Assembly: GCA_032249695.1 (NCBI GenBank)
Contig: JAVVHE010000012.1
Location: forward strand, 1-64,000
Direction of reading: 5' to 3'
Length of the DNA stretch: 64,000 bases
DNA from: JAVVHE01 sp032249695
GTDB taxonomy: Bacteria > Pseudomonadota > Alphaproteobacteria > Sphingomonadales > Sphingomonadaceae
The notes under the pieces were generated by a model. The model made no database searches. It was not told where the DNA came from and saw nothing but the letters and a program-made list of their open reading frames with translations. Of the stretch, positions 40,140 through 48,637 are shown piece by piece. The position numbers were made by a program, and so were the translations under genes. Each line of letters begins with the position of its first letter. The stretch's first letter is position 1.

Positions 40140-41201
40140 ATGACCCGCCCCATCCTCCTCTGCGCGGGCGGCACGGGCGGGCACATGATCCCGGCGCATG
40201 CGCTGTCGCAGGAGCTGCAGCGGCGCGGGCGGCGCGTGGTGCTGCTCTCCGACGCGCGAGGACTGACGCTGCCGGGGCTATTCGAAGGCGTCGACAAGCA
40301 CGAGCTGCCCGCGGCCTCCCCCGGGCGTGGCGGCGTGCTGTCATGGCCGCGAACCGCGCTCACCATCATGCGCGGGCGGGCGCGGGCGGCCGAGCTGGTG
40401 CGGCGGCTGCGCCCCGCGGCGTGCGCCGGGTTCGGCGGCTATCCGTCGCTCCCCGGCCTGTGGGCGGCGACGGGCGCGCGTATCCCCAGCATCATCCACG
40501 AGCAGAACGCAGTCCTCGGGCGCGTCAACCGGCGCTTTGGCGGCCGCGTACAACGCATCGCGACGAGCTATCCCACCGTCCGCCACATGCGCCCCGAATG
40601 GGCGCTGAAGGTGCGGCTGACGGGCAACCCGGTGCGGCCCGAGATCGCTGCGCTGCCGCCGCCGCCAGCGTCGGCCCGGACGATCCTGGTGATCGGCGGC
40701 AGCCAAGGCGCGAGCATCTTTTCGACAATCGTCCCGCGCGCGCTGGTCAGCCTCAGCGAGAGCGGGCCGCTGCGCGTCATCCAGCAGGCGCGCACGGCCG
40801 AGCTGCCCGCGATCATCGACCTCTATCGCGAGGCGGGCATCCCTGCCGAGGTATCGCCCTTCTTCACCGACATGGCCGGTGCGCTCTCCCGCGCCAACCT
40901 GGTCATCGCGCGCGCGGGCGCATCGACAATCGCCGAGTTGACGTGCGCGGGGCGTCCGTCCATCTTGGTGCCACTCCCCAGCTCGATGGACGATCACCAG
41001 ACCGCGAACGCGCGGGCGCTGGCGGACGCCGGGGGAGCCATACTTATCTCGCAGCGCGAGTTCACGCCTGAACGCCTGTCCGCCACCATCGCCGAGCTTA
41101 CGCCCGAGCGTCTGGGGGCGATGGCCGCAGCTGCGCGTTCGCTCCGGTTGCCCGACGCTGCGTCGACCCTTGCCGACTTGATCGAGGAGATCAGCCTTTG
41201 A
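40140..41201 (+). CDS. murG: UDP-GlcNAc:lipid I GlcNAc transferase
   Basis: 353 residues from the ATG at 40140. Makes lipid II at the inner face of the membrane. ILLCAGGTGGHMIPAHAL glycine-rich loop 1, GFGGYPSLPGLWAA, IHEQNAVLGRVNR, VIGGSQGASIFSTIV and ARAGASTIAELTCAGRPSIL, LVPLPSSMDDHQTANA. Stop overlaps the TTG of the micro-ORF that follows. Confidence 0.97.
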   Translation: MTRPILLCAGGTGGHMIPAHALSQELQRRGRRVVLLSDARGLTLPGLFEGVDKHELPAASPGRGGVLSWPRTALTIMRGRARAAELVRRLRPAACAGFGGYPSLPGLWAATGARIPSIIHEQNAVLGRVNRRFGGRVQRIATSYPTVRHMRPEWALKVRLTGNPVRPEIAALPPPPASARTILVIGGSQGASIFSTIVPRALVSLSESGPLRVIQQARTAELPAIIDLYREAGIPAEVSPFFTDMAGALSRANLVIARAGASTIAELTCAGRPSILVPLPSSMDDHQTANARALADAGGAILISQREFTPERLSATIAELTPERLGAMAAAARSLRLPDAASTLADLIEEISL

Positions 41202-41374
41202 CCGATACACCACGCCGAACACTCACTGTGTCCTCCCGCCCGATCGTGGCGGGCACCGAGCCGCGCAGTCGCGCGCCCGCCGCGGTCTCCGCACCCAAGG
41301 CTGCGCGCTTCTCGGCAGCCGACGCGGCGCTCAAGGCCGCACTCGCCGCCGAGCTGTCGACCCAGGGCGACTGA
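41198..41374 (+). CDS. 58-residue micro-protein between murG and murC
   Basis: A TTG overlapping the murG stop (TTGA) opens a frame that ends as TGA over the murC ATG, filling the gap exactly. The product is basic and Ala-rich: TDTPRRTLTVSSRPIVAGTE at the start and a helix AARFSAADAALKAALAAELS at the end, with no membrane span or signal. No known family. Exact coupling on both sides inside an essential operon argues that it is translated, either as a protein or only to carry ribosomes to murC. Confidence 0.6.
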   Translation: MTDTPRRTLTVSSRPIVAGTEPRSRAPAAVSAPKAARFSAADAALKAALAAELSTQGD

Positions 41375-42786
41375 TGGCCGGCGTCACCCGCGATCTTGGC
41401 ACGATCCACTTCGTCGGCATCGGCGGGATCGGAATGTCCGGCATCGCCGAGGTGATGCACAATCTGGGCTTCAGCGTGCAGGGAAGTGACGTGGCCGAGG
41501 GCTACGTCATCGCGGGCCTCCGCGCCAAAGGCATCGCCGTCCATATCGGCCACGCGGCGGAGAATCTGGGCGACGCCGCCGTCGTCGTCACCAGCACCGC
41601 GATCAAGCGCGGCAACCCAGAGGTCGAGCTGGCGCACGAGCGCCGCATCCCCGTCGTCCGCCGCGCCGAGATGCTGGCGGAACTGATGCGGTTGAAGTCG
41701 ACCGTCGCGGTGGCAGGCACGCACGGCAAAACGACGACCACGTCAATGGTTGCAGCGCTGCTCGACGCGGCTGGGCTGGACCCGACCGTCATCAATGGCG
41801 GCATCATCAACACCTACGGATCGAACGCGCGGCTGGGCGCGGGCGAGTGGATGGTCGTGGAGGCCGACGAATCCGACGGCAGCTTCCTGCGCCTCCCGCC
41901 GACGATCGCGGTGGTCACCAACATCGATCCGGAGCATCTCGATCATTACGGATCGTTCGACCGCGTCCGCGATGCCTTCGCGGAGTTTGTCGAGCATGTG
42001 CCCTTCTACGGCGCGGCGCTGATGTGCCTCGACCACCCCGAAGTGCAGGCCTTGCTGCCGCGCCTCGGCGATCGCCGCGTCATCACCTACGGCTTCACCG
42101 CGCAGGCGGACATACAGGGCGTGGGCGTGACGCCAGTGCCCGGCGGCAACCGCTTTTCGGTGATGATCCGCGACCGCGCGGGCGGGGAGCGGCGGATCGA
42201 CGGTCTGGAGCTGCCGATGCCGGGGCGGCACAATGTGCAGAACGCGCTCGCCGCGGTGGGGGTGGCGGACCAGCTGAAGATCGGCGACGACGCGATCCGC
42301 GCCGGGTTCGCGGGCTTCGGCGGCGTCAAGCGCCGCTTCACGCGCGTGGGCGAGGTCGGCGGCGCGACGATCATCGACGATTACGGCCACCACCCGGTTG
42401 AGATCCGCGCGGTGCTGGCCGCAGCGCGCGAGAGCGCGCGCGGCCGGGTCATCGCTGTGGTGCAGCCGCACCGCTACACGCGCCTGTCTTCGCTGATGAG
42501 CGAGTTTCAGACCGCGTTCAACGATGCCGACCTGGTGTTCGCCGCCCCTGTCTACTCCGCAGGCGAGGCACCGATCGACGGCGCGGATTCGGACCATCTG
42601 GTGAGCGGCCTTAAGCGCAGCGGCCACCGCTTCGCGATGACGACGGACGGCCCCGAGCATTTGGCGCACCAACTGGCGCAGGTGATCCGCGAGGGCGACA
42701 TGGTAGTGTGCCTGGGCGCGGGCGACATCACCAAGTGGGCGGCTGGGCTGGCTGACCAGATCGCGAAGGAGCGGGCTGGGGCGTGA
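41374..42786 (+). CDS. murC: UDP-MurNAc:L-alanine ligase
   Basis: 470 residues. First amino-acid ligase of the stem peptide. HFVGIGGIGMSGIAEVMHN Rossmann start, ATP loop VAVAGTHGKTTTTSMVAALL (about residues 110-129), EADESDGSFLRLPP, NIDPEHLDHYG, DDYGHHPVEIRAVLAAAR and VVQPHRYTRLSSLM. Overlaps murB by 4 nt. Confidence 0.98.
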   Translation: MAGVTRDLGTIHFVGIGGIGMSGIAEVMHNLGFSVQGSDVAEGYVIAGLRAKGIAVHIGHAAENLGDAAVVVTSTAIKRGNPEVELAHERRIPVVRRAEMLAELMRLKSTVAVAGTHGKTTTTSMVAALLDAAGLDPTVINGGIINTYGSNARLGAGEWMVVEADESDGSFLRLPPTIAVVTNIDPEHLDHYGSFDRVRDAFAEFVEHVPFYGAALMCLDHPEVQALLPRLGDRRVITYGFTAQADIQGVGVTPVPGGNRFSVMIRDRAGGERRIDGLELPMPGRHNVQNALAAVGVADQLKIGDDAIRAGFAGFGGVKRRFTRVGEVGGATIIDDYGHHPVEIRAVLAAARESARGRVIAVVQPHRYTRLSSLMSEFQTAFNDADLVFAAPVYSAGEAPIDGADSDHLVSGLKRSGHRFAMTTDGPEHLAHQLAQVIREGDMVVCLGAGDITKWAAGLADQIAKERAGA

Positions 42787-43814
42787 GCAGCGGCGTGCCT
42801 TCTCCCGCCTTTGGGGCATCCTCCCGCGCGGGTGGGAGAGGAGCAGGCACGCCGCGGGCGGGCCAAAGAGAGGGCAGTAGCTGGCTCGCCGCCGCGCTCG
42901 ACGCGGGCCCAGTGCGTGGCGCGCTGCAACCGCGCCAGAGCTTTGCCGACTTTATCTGGTTCCGCTGCGGCGGCGCGGCGGAGGTGATGTTCCGCCCGTC
43001 CAACACTAGCGACCTGCGCGATTATCTCTCCCGCCTTCCGGGCGGCGTGCCGCTGATGGCGGTGGGCGTCGGATCGAATCTCATCATCCGCGATGGCGGT
43101 GTGCCGGGCGTGACGGTTCGGCTGTCCAAAGCCTTTGCGGGCGTGCGCGTAGAGGGCCGCCGCGTGACCGCAGGCGCCGGGGCGATGGGAATCACGGTTG
43201 CGACGGCCGCGCGCGACGCTGGTCTGGCCGGCGCGGAGTTCCTGCGGGGCATTCCTGGGACGATCGGCGGCGTGGTGGCGATGAACGCGGGCGCCTATGG
43301 GCGCGAGATTGCGGACATCCTTGTCAGCGCCACGCTTGTCACCCGCGACGGCCGGATCGAACGGCTGACATGCGAGGATCTGCGCTACAGTTACCGCCAT
43401 TCTGAACTGCCGCGTGGCAGTGTCGTTGTCGAAGCCGAACTGAAGCTGGTCGACGGCGACCCGGCGGGGATCCAGGCTGAAATGGATCGCATTGCCACAG
43501 AGCGCGAGGCGTCACAGCCGCTCCGCACGCGGACAGGCGGCTCCACCTTCAAGAACCCATCCGAGCGCAAGGCCTGGCAGCTGATTGACGACGCCGGGTG
43601 CCGCGGCCTGCGCCGCGGCGGCGCGCAGGTGAGCGAGAAGCACTGCAATTTCCTACTCGCGCTCGACGGCTGCACCAGCGCTGACCTTGAAGCGCTGGGC
43701 GAGGACGTCCGCGCGCGGGTGGCGGCGCAAAGCGGCGTCAGACTTGAGTGGGAGATCGCGCGCGTCGGGGACCCCGTTCCTTCCCAGGCCGAGCTTGGGG
43801 GGGAACTGCCGTGA
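42783..43814 (+). CDS. murB: UDP-N-acetylenolpyruvoylglucosamine reductase
   Basis: 343 residues from GTG 42783. FAD/NADPH enzyme that makes UDP-MurNAc. FAD-binding part: DFIWFRCGGAAEVMFRPSNT, LMAVGVGSNLIIRDGGVPGV, FLRGIPGTIGGVVAMNAGAYG; C-terminal GSTFKNPSERKAWQLIDDAG with the type-specific catalytic Ser. The family normally begins close to PVRGALQPRQSFAD (residue 43 here). The first 30 residues are Gly/Arg/Pro-rich and encoded by a palindromic element, so either the element was captured into the frame or translation begins later (for example GTG 42912, Val44). Confidence 0.94.
   Translation: MSSGVPSPAFGASSRAGGRGAGTPRAGQREGSSWLAAALDAGPVRGALQPRQSFADFIWFRCGGAAEVMFRPSNTSDLRDYLSRLPGGVPLMAVGVGSNLIIRDGGVPGVTVRLSKAFAGVRVEGRRVTAGAGAMGITVATAARDAGLAGAEFLRGIPGTIGGVVAMNAGAYGREIADILVSATLVTRDGRIERLTCEDLRYSYRHSELPRGSVVVEAELKLVDGDPAGIQAEMDRIATEREASQPLRTRTGGSTFKNPSERKAWQLIDDAGCRGLRRGGAQVSEKHCNFLLALDGCTSADLEALGEDVRARVAAQSGVRLEWEIARVGDPVPSQAELGGELP
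42791..42854. repeat. palindromic element inside the murB 5' end
   Basis: Outer arms CGGCGTGCCT (42791-42800) and AGGCACGCCG (42845-42854) are perfect 10-bp inverted repeats; inside lies a CTCCC/GGGAG hairpin with a GC-rich loop (42821-42836). The element covers codons 3-24 of the annotated murB frame. REP-like and similar to the other hairpin elements in this cluster. Confidence 0.7.
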
Positions 43815-44731
43815 ACATCGCGGTGCTGATGGGCGGGCCGTCGGCCGAGCGGGAGGTGTCGCTGACAAGCGGCCGTGCTTGCGCTGACGCGTTAGCGCGG
43901 CTCGGCCATGCTGTGACGGAAATCGACCTCGGCCCCGACGTGGCCGCCCGGCTTACGCAAGCCAGGCCGGACGTTGTTTTCAACGCGCTCCACGGCACGC
44001 CGGGCGAAGATGGGACGGTGCAGGGCCTCATGGACCTGATGGGCCTCACCTACACGCACTCCGGCCTGACCGCCTCAGCGATCGCAATCGACAAGCAGCT
44101 GACCAAGGCCGTGCTGACGCCGCTGGGCCTGCCGATGCCGGGCGGGTTGGTGGTCAAGAGCGCCACGCTGCACGAACGCGATCCGCTGCCCCGCCCGTAC
44201 GTGCTGAAGCCGGTCAACGAAGGCTCGAGCGTCGGCGTGGCGATCGTCGCTCAAGACTCCAACTATGGCCAGCCCATCGCGCGTGATGCCGAGGGGCCCT
44301 GGAGGCGCTACGCGCAGTTGCTCGCCGAACCGTTCATCCGCGGCCGCGAGCTGACGGTCGCAGTGTTGGGCGGCGAGGCGCTGGCGGTGACCGAAATGGT
44401 GCCGGCGCAGGGCTTCTACGATTACGACGCCAAATACACCGACGGCCTGACCGAGCATCGGTGCCCCGCGCCGATCCCCGACGATGTCGCGCAGGCGTCT
44501 ATGGACATTGCGGCGCTCGCGCATCGGGCGCTCGGCTGCAAGGGCGTGACGCGGTCGGACTTTCGCTGGGACGACAGCCGGGGCGTCGAGGGGCTGTTCC
44601 TGCTGGAGGTGAACACCCAGCCCGGCATGACGCAGCTCAGCCTCGTCCCCGAACAGGCGCGCTATCGGGGCATCGGCTTCGACGAGCTGGTCGGCCGGAT
44701 CGTCGACCTCGCGCTGAGCGAGCGAGCGTGA
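43811..44731 (+). CDS. ddlB: D-alanine-D-alanine ligase
   Basis: 306 residues from GTG 43811. ATP-grasp enzyme supplying D-Ala-D-Ala to MurF. NIAVLMGGPSAEREVSLTSG, HGTPGEDGTVQGLMDLMGL, YVLKPVNEGSSVGVAIV, FIRGRELTVAVLGGEALAV, DYDAKYTDGLTEHRCPAPIP and LLEVNTQPGMTQLSLVPEQA. Overlaps ftsQ by 1 nt. Confidence 0.97.
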   Translation: MNIAVLMGGPSAEREVSLTSGRACADALARLGHAVTEIDLGPDVAARLTQARPDVVFNALHGTPGEDGTVQGLMDLMGLTYTHSGLTASAIAIDKQLTKAVLTPLGLPMPGGLVVKSATLHERDPLPRPYVLKPVNEGSSVGVAIVAQDSNYGQPIARDAEGPWRRYAQLLAEPFIRGRELTVAVLGGEALAVTEMVPAQGFYDYDAKYTDGLTEHRCPAPIPDDVAQASMDIAALAHRALGCKGVTRSDFRWDDSRGVEGLFLLEVNTQPGMTQLSLVPEQARYRGIGFDELVGRIVDLALSERA

Positions 44732-45618
44732 TGGCAGCCACCATCGCCCGTTCGCGCGCCGCCGTCCCACTGCGCCACCGGGGCCGGCCTGCACGCGCCG
44801 CTCCTCCGCGCAGCTGGAGCGACGGCGTCGTCATCCCGGTCTCGCCGGCGAGGGTGCGGCGGGTTTTGCTGTTCGCTGTTGTTGTGCTTGCGGTTGCGGC
44901 GGCGGTTGCGGCGTCGCTGGTGCTGAAGCTGCCCTCGCTGGTCGCCCAGCGCGCGGTCGCTGCAACGGCGAGCGCGGGTTTCGAGCTGAACGACGTTTCC
45001 GTCACCGGCGTGCGCTATGCCGACCGCGACGCGGTCCGCGCGGCGGCGGTCGAGGGCAGGACCGGCGCGATCCTCGCGCTCGATCTCGACGCGGTTCGCG
45101 CGCGGGTGGAGGCGATGCCGTGGGTGGAGCACGCGACGGTGGCGCGGCGGCTGCCCGACAAGCTGGTGATCAGCGTCACCGAGCGCCAGCCCGCCGCGCT
45201 GTGGCAGTATCGCGGCAAGCTGCACCTCATCGACCCCACCGGCCATTTGCTTGAACCCGCCGACCTTGGCGCGTTCGCGCGGCTGCCGCTCGTCGTGGGG
45301 CCGGGCGCGAACAGCGAGTGGCCCAGCCTCAAGGCTCTGCTCGCGACGCAGCCGCAGACCGCGCAGCAGGTCGACGCAGCGACGTGGATCAGCGGACGGC
45401 GCTGGGATCTGCGGATGCGCAGCGGCGAGACCGTGATGCTGCCCGAGGGCTACGGCGCGGCGCAGGCGGCGCTGAAGCAGTTCGCGCGGCTGAACGGCGA
45501 GCGGCCGCTGCTGGGGCAGGGCTATGCGCGGCTGGATTTCCGGCTGCCGGGCAAGATGGTGGTGCGGCTGCCCGTCACCGACGTGCCGCCGCGCAAGGCG
45601 CAGGGGACCGAGATTTGA
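44731..45618 (+). CDS. ftsQ: cell division protein FtsQ
   Basis: 295 residues. A basic cytoplasmic N-terminus (about 45 residues), one span (RVLLFAVVVLAVAAAVAASL, about 44-63), a POTRA domain (FELNDVSVTGVRYADRDAVR, ALDLDAVRARVEAMPWVEHA, RRLPDKLVISVTERQPAALW) and the beta domain (LHLIDPTGHLLEPADLGAFA). Links early and late divisome parts. The stop overlaps the ftsA TTG start. Confidence 0.93.
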   Translation: MAATIARSRAAVPLRHRGRPARAAPPRSWSDGVVIPVSPARVRRVLLFAVVVLAVAAAVAASLVLKLPSLVAQRAVAATASAGFELNDVSVTGVRYADRDAVRAAAVEGRTGAILALDLDAVRARVEAMPWVEHATVARRLPDKLVISVTERQPAALWQYRGKLHLIDPTGHLLEPADLGAFARLPLVVGPGANSEWPSLKALLATQPQTAQQVDAATWISGRRWDLRMRSGETVMLPEGYGAAQAALKQFARLNGERPLLGQGYARLDFRLPGKMVVRLPVTDVPPRKAQGTEI

Positions 45619-46889
45619 GCGCGCGCCCGCCCGCCGGGGTCACGCGCCCGATCGCGGCGCTCGATGTCGGATCGTCGAAGGTCGCCGCGCTGGTCGGCGT
45701 GGCTGGATTGGACGGAACGGTGACGCCGCTTGGCCTCGGCGCGCGCGCCTGCCGCGGAGTGAAACGCGGGCTGGTGAACGACATGGCCGCGACCGAAGCA
45801 GCGATTCGCGCTGCGATGGACGATGCCGAGCGCCAGGCGGGGATGCAGGCGGGGCATGTCGTCGTCAGCCTTTCGGCGGGCGGCTTGGCGTCCGAGGTGG
45901 CCGAGGTCGAGCTTCCAGTGCCCGAGGGCCGGGTGACGCGCGATGACGTTGCGAGGCTGCTCGCAGAGGGCCGCCGCTCGATCGACGAGGGGCCGGGCCG
46001 CACCGTGCTCCACGCGCATCCGGCGCTGTATGTGATCGACGGCACCAACCGAGTGAGCGATCCGGTCGGCTTCCATGCAGCGAAGCTGGGCGTCGGCATC
46101 CACGTGGTGACCGCCAGCACGCCGCCGATCCGCAATCTGGACGAGTGCGTGCGCGCGGCGCATCTTGGCATCCAGACGATCGTCGCTTCGCCCGTCGCGG
46201 CTGGCATGGCGGTGCTGGAGCCCGAGGAGCGCGACATCGGCGTGGCGCTGATCGAGCTTGGCGCCGGGGTGACGACGATCGGCTGCTATGCTTCAGACCA
46301 ATTGTTGGCGATCGCGTCGGTGGCGATGGGCGGGCAGGATATCACCGACGACATCGCAGCGACGCTGGCAACGCGGCGCATTCACGCGGAAAAGCTGAAG
46401 AATGTGCACGGTAGCGCAACGCTGACGCCGCGCGACAGCCATGAGTTCGTCGACGTGCCGCCGATCGTTGAGGACGGCGCGGCCGAGCCGGCGCGCGCGA
46501 CTGCCGCGCAGCTCAACCAGATCATCCGCGCGCGGCTCGATCAGCTGTTCGGGCGAGTGAACGATGCGCTGAAGACGATCGGTTTCACGGGCCAGAGCGG
46601 GCGGCAGGTGGTGCTGACCGGCGGCGGCGCCGAGCTCGCGGGCATCGCCGATTTCGCGCAGAGCGCGCTTGGCCGCGCGGTTCGGGTTGGAAAACCGCGC
46701 GGGCTTGCGCAGCTGTCGGGCGGCTCCAGCAACGCGGCGTGGGCGACGGTCGCGGGCCTTGCCGCATTCGCCGCAGCCGATCCGGACAATCTTTGGACGC
46801 TCGCCGAGGCGCAGGCGCGCCGCGCGCAATCGGGAGCGCCCAAATCCGGGCTGCTGCGGCTTGTCCACAATTTGCGCCAGGGACTGTGA
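45615..46889 (+). CDS. ftsA: cell division protein FtsA
   Basis: 424 residues from TTG 45615 (TTGA overlap with ftsQ). Actin-like membrane tether for FtsZ. IAALDVGSSKVAALVGVA phosphate loop 1, the SHS2/1C domain with VVVSLSAGGLASEVAEVELP, LIELGAGVTTIGCYASDQLL, MGGQDITDDIAATLATRRIH and VVLTGGGAELAGIADFAQSA. C-terminal amphipathic helix SGLLRLVHNLRQGL. A TTG start on an essential gene suggests low, coupled expression relative to FtsZ. Confidence 0.96.
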   Translation: MSARPPAGVTRPIAALDVGSSKVAALVGVAGLDGTVTPLGLGARACRGVKRGLVNDMAATEAAIRAAMDDAERQAGMQAGHVVVSLSAGGLASEVAEVELPVPEGRVTRDDVARLLAEGRRSIDEGPGRTVLHAHPALYVIDGTNRVSDPVGFHAAKLGVGIHVVTASTPPIRNLDECVRAAHLGIQTIVASPVAAGMAVLEPEERDIGVALIELGAGVTTIGCYASDQLLAIASVAMGGQDITDDIAATLATRRIHAEKLKNVHGSATLTPRDSHEFVDVPPIVEDGAAEPARATAAQLNQIIRARLDQLFGRVNDALKTIGFTGQSGRQVVLTGGGAELAGIADFAQSALGRAVRVGKPRGLAQLSGGSSNAAWATVAGLAAFAAADPDNLWTLAEAQARRAQSGAPKSGLLRLVHNLRQGL

Positions 46890-46931
46890 GCTTGGCTGTG
46901 GAGAACTCCGCACCGCACATCACCCCAAGCC

Positions 46932-46956
46932 GCCGTGCGATGGTAGACCGCACGGC
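46932..46956. promoter_or_regulatory. hairpin in the ftsA-ftsZ leader
   Basis: A perfect 8-bp stem GCCGTGCG / CGCACGGC with a 9-nt loop lies 52 nt before the ftsZ ATG, in the 118-nt gap. No T-run follows. It may be an RNA processing or regulatory site, or part of the ftsZ promoter region; ftsZ has its own ribosome site CCAGGAG at 46993-46999. Confidence 0.5.
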
Positions 46957-47007
46957 ACCATCCCGCCCGCCTCAGCTGAGCGTTCCGGGCGCCCAGGAGT
47001 GACAACC

Positions 47008-48357
47008 ATGGTCGAACTGATCCGCCCGAATTTCACCGAGCTGAAACCGCGCATTACCGTCATCGGCGTCGGTGGCGCGGGCGGCAACGCGGTTTCGAAC
47101 ATGATCGAGGCGGGGCTGGAGGGCGTGGAGTTTGTGGTCGCGAACACCGACGCGCAGGCGCTGGTGAAATCGCCCGCCGCGACGCGCATCCAGCTTGGCA
47201 TCAAGATTACGCAGGGGCTGGGCGCGGGTGCTCGGCCAGAGATCGGGAAGGCAGCCGCCGAGGAAACGACCGACCAGATCGAGCGCGCGCTCGATGGCAG
47301 CCACATGTGCTTCATCGCGGCCGGGATGGGCGGGGGCACGGGCACGGGCGCGGCGCCGGTGGTCGCGCGGATGGCCCGCGAGATGGGAATCCTGACGGTC
47401 GGCGTAGTCACCAAGCCGTTCCACTTCGAAGGTGCTCGTCGGATGAAAGCAGCCGAGGCTGGCATCGCCGAGCTGTCGAAGCATGTCGATACGCTGATTA
47501 TTATACCCAACCAGAACCTGTTCCTGATCGCGAACGCGAATACGACGTTCAAGCAGGCGTTCGCGATGGCCGATCAGGTGCTGAATCAGGGCGTGCGCGG
47601 CATTACCGACCTCATGGTGATGCCCGGACTGATCAATCTGGACTTCGCCGACGTCCGCACCGTTATGAGTGAAATGGGCAAGGCGATGATGGGCACCGGC
47701 GAGGCCGAGGGCGAGGGGCGTGCGATCAAGGCCGCCAGCCGCGCCATCGCCAATCCGCTGCTCGACGAGGTTTCGATGCGCGGCGCGAAGGGAGTCATCG
47801 TCAACATAACGGGCGGCGACGACCTGAAGCTGATGGAAGTCGAAGAAGCCGCCGAGCATATTCGGGGGCTCGTCGATCCGGACGCGAACATCATCGTGGG
47901 GTCGGCATTCAACCCGGAATTGGACGGAAAAATGCGGGTTTCGGTGGTTGCGACCGGCATTGAGGCCGCGCAGCGCAGCCTCGATCTGTCGACCGCCGCC
48001 CGGGCGGCGGCCGCTGCGGCGGCTGCGCCGCCGAGCGTCAGCCTGTCGGCCCCCGCGACGCTGTCGGGCGAGCCCGCACCGATCGCTGCGCGCGCCGCCG
48101 CGGGTGCAGCGCCTGCCCCGGCGCACGCGCAGAGCGCCGCCCCGCAGGCGGTGATCGCGCCGCAGCCCGCTGCCCCCGCCGGTCCGGCCGGGGCACCCTT
48201 CAGCGCCGAGCCACCGGCTCCGCGCGCGCCGAGCGGAGCGCTCGAGCTCAGCCTCGATGACATGATCGCGCCGCCTGCCAATGACACTCCCGCCGCCAAG
48301 CCGGGCACGCTGTTCGAGCAGGTCGTCGCGATGCGTGGAGGCTCCGCTGCCGCCTGA
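47008..48357 (+). CDS. ftsZ: cell division GTPase FtsZ
   Basis: 449 residues from the ATG at 47008. Tubulin-like ring protein. RITVIGVGGAGGNAVSNMIE, NTDAQALVKSPAATRIQLG, the GTP signature AAGMGGGTGTGAAPVVARMA (about residues 102-121), FADVRTVMSEMGKAMMGTGE and VVATGIEA. An Ala/Pro-rich linker (about 330-425) leads to a C-terminus GTLFEQVVAMRGG. The usual C-terminal peptide with the IPxFLR core, which binds FtsA in most bacteria, is not visible. Last gene of the dcw cluster. Confidence 0.97.
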   Translation: MVELIRPNFTELKPRITVIGVGGAGGNAVSNMIEAGLEGVEFVVANTDAQALVKSPAATRIQLGIKITQGLGAGARPEIGKAAAEETTDQIERALDGSHMCFIAAGMGGGTGTGAAPVVARMAREMGILTVGVVTKPFHFEGARRMKAAEAGIAELSKHVDTLIIIPNQNLFLIANANTTFKQAFAMADQVLNQGVRGITDLMVMPGLINLDFADVRTVMSEMGKAMMGTGEAEGEGRAIKAASRAIANPLLDEVSMRGAKGVIVNITGGDDLKLMEVEEAAEHIRGLVDPDANIIVGSAFNPELDGKMRVSVVATGIEAAQRSLDLSTAARAAAAAAAAPPSVSLSAPATLSGEPAPIAARAAAGAAPAPAHAQSAAPQAVIAPQPAAPAGPAGAPFSAEPPAPRAPSGALELSLDDMIAPPANDTPAAKPGTLFEQVVAMRGGSAAA

Positions 48358-48637
48358 ACGGCGGCGTAAGGGGCGGTTTCGTGGCTCAAGCCGGCTCTTG
48401 GCAGCGTAATTCCGCCCGTTTGGAGGGCTTTGGCAGCGAGTTTGCGGGCTTGAAGCCGCCCGGTGGCACAGCGTTCGGCAGGCGATACGTGGAAACGTTC
48501 GCGGTCTTGAGGCTCGGACGCTGCTGCGTCTCCGGGCGCAGCCCCTCGGGTGACCCGCTTCCGCTCAGCTTCGCCCCATCGAGCGCTGCGCCCGCCGCCG
48601 CGAAGGTCGTCGCGCGAACCAGCACGGCAGCGACGCG
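48358..48637. other. gap after ftsZ without a supported gene
   Basis: 280 nt. Both strands are open over most of it, but the potential products have low-complexity, cysteine- or serine-rich composition, with no coupling to neighbours. I take it as non-coding, probably holding the end of the dcw transcript and the promoter of the alpha-2-macroglobulin gene. Confidence 0.4.
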
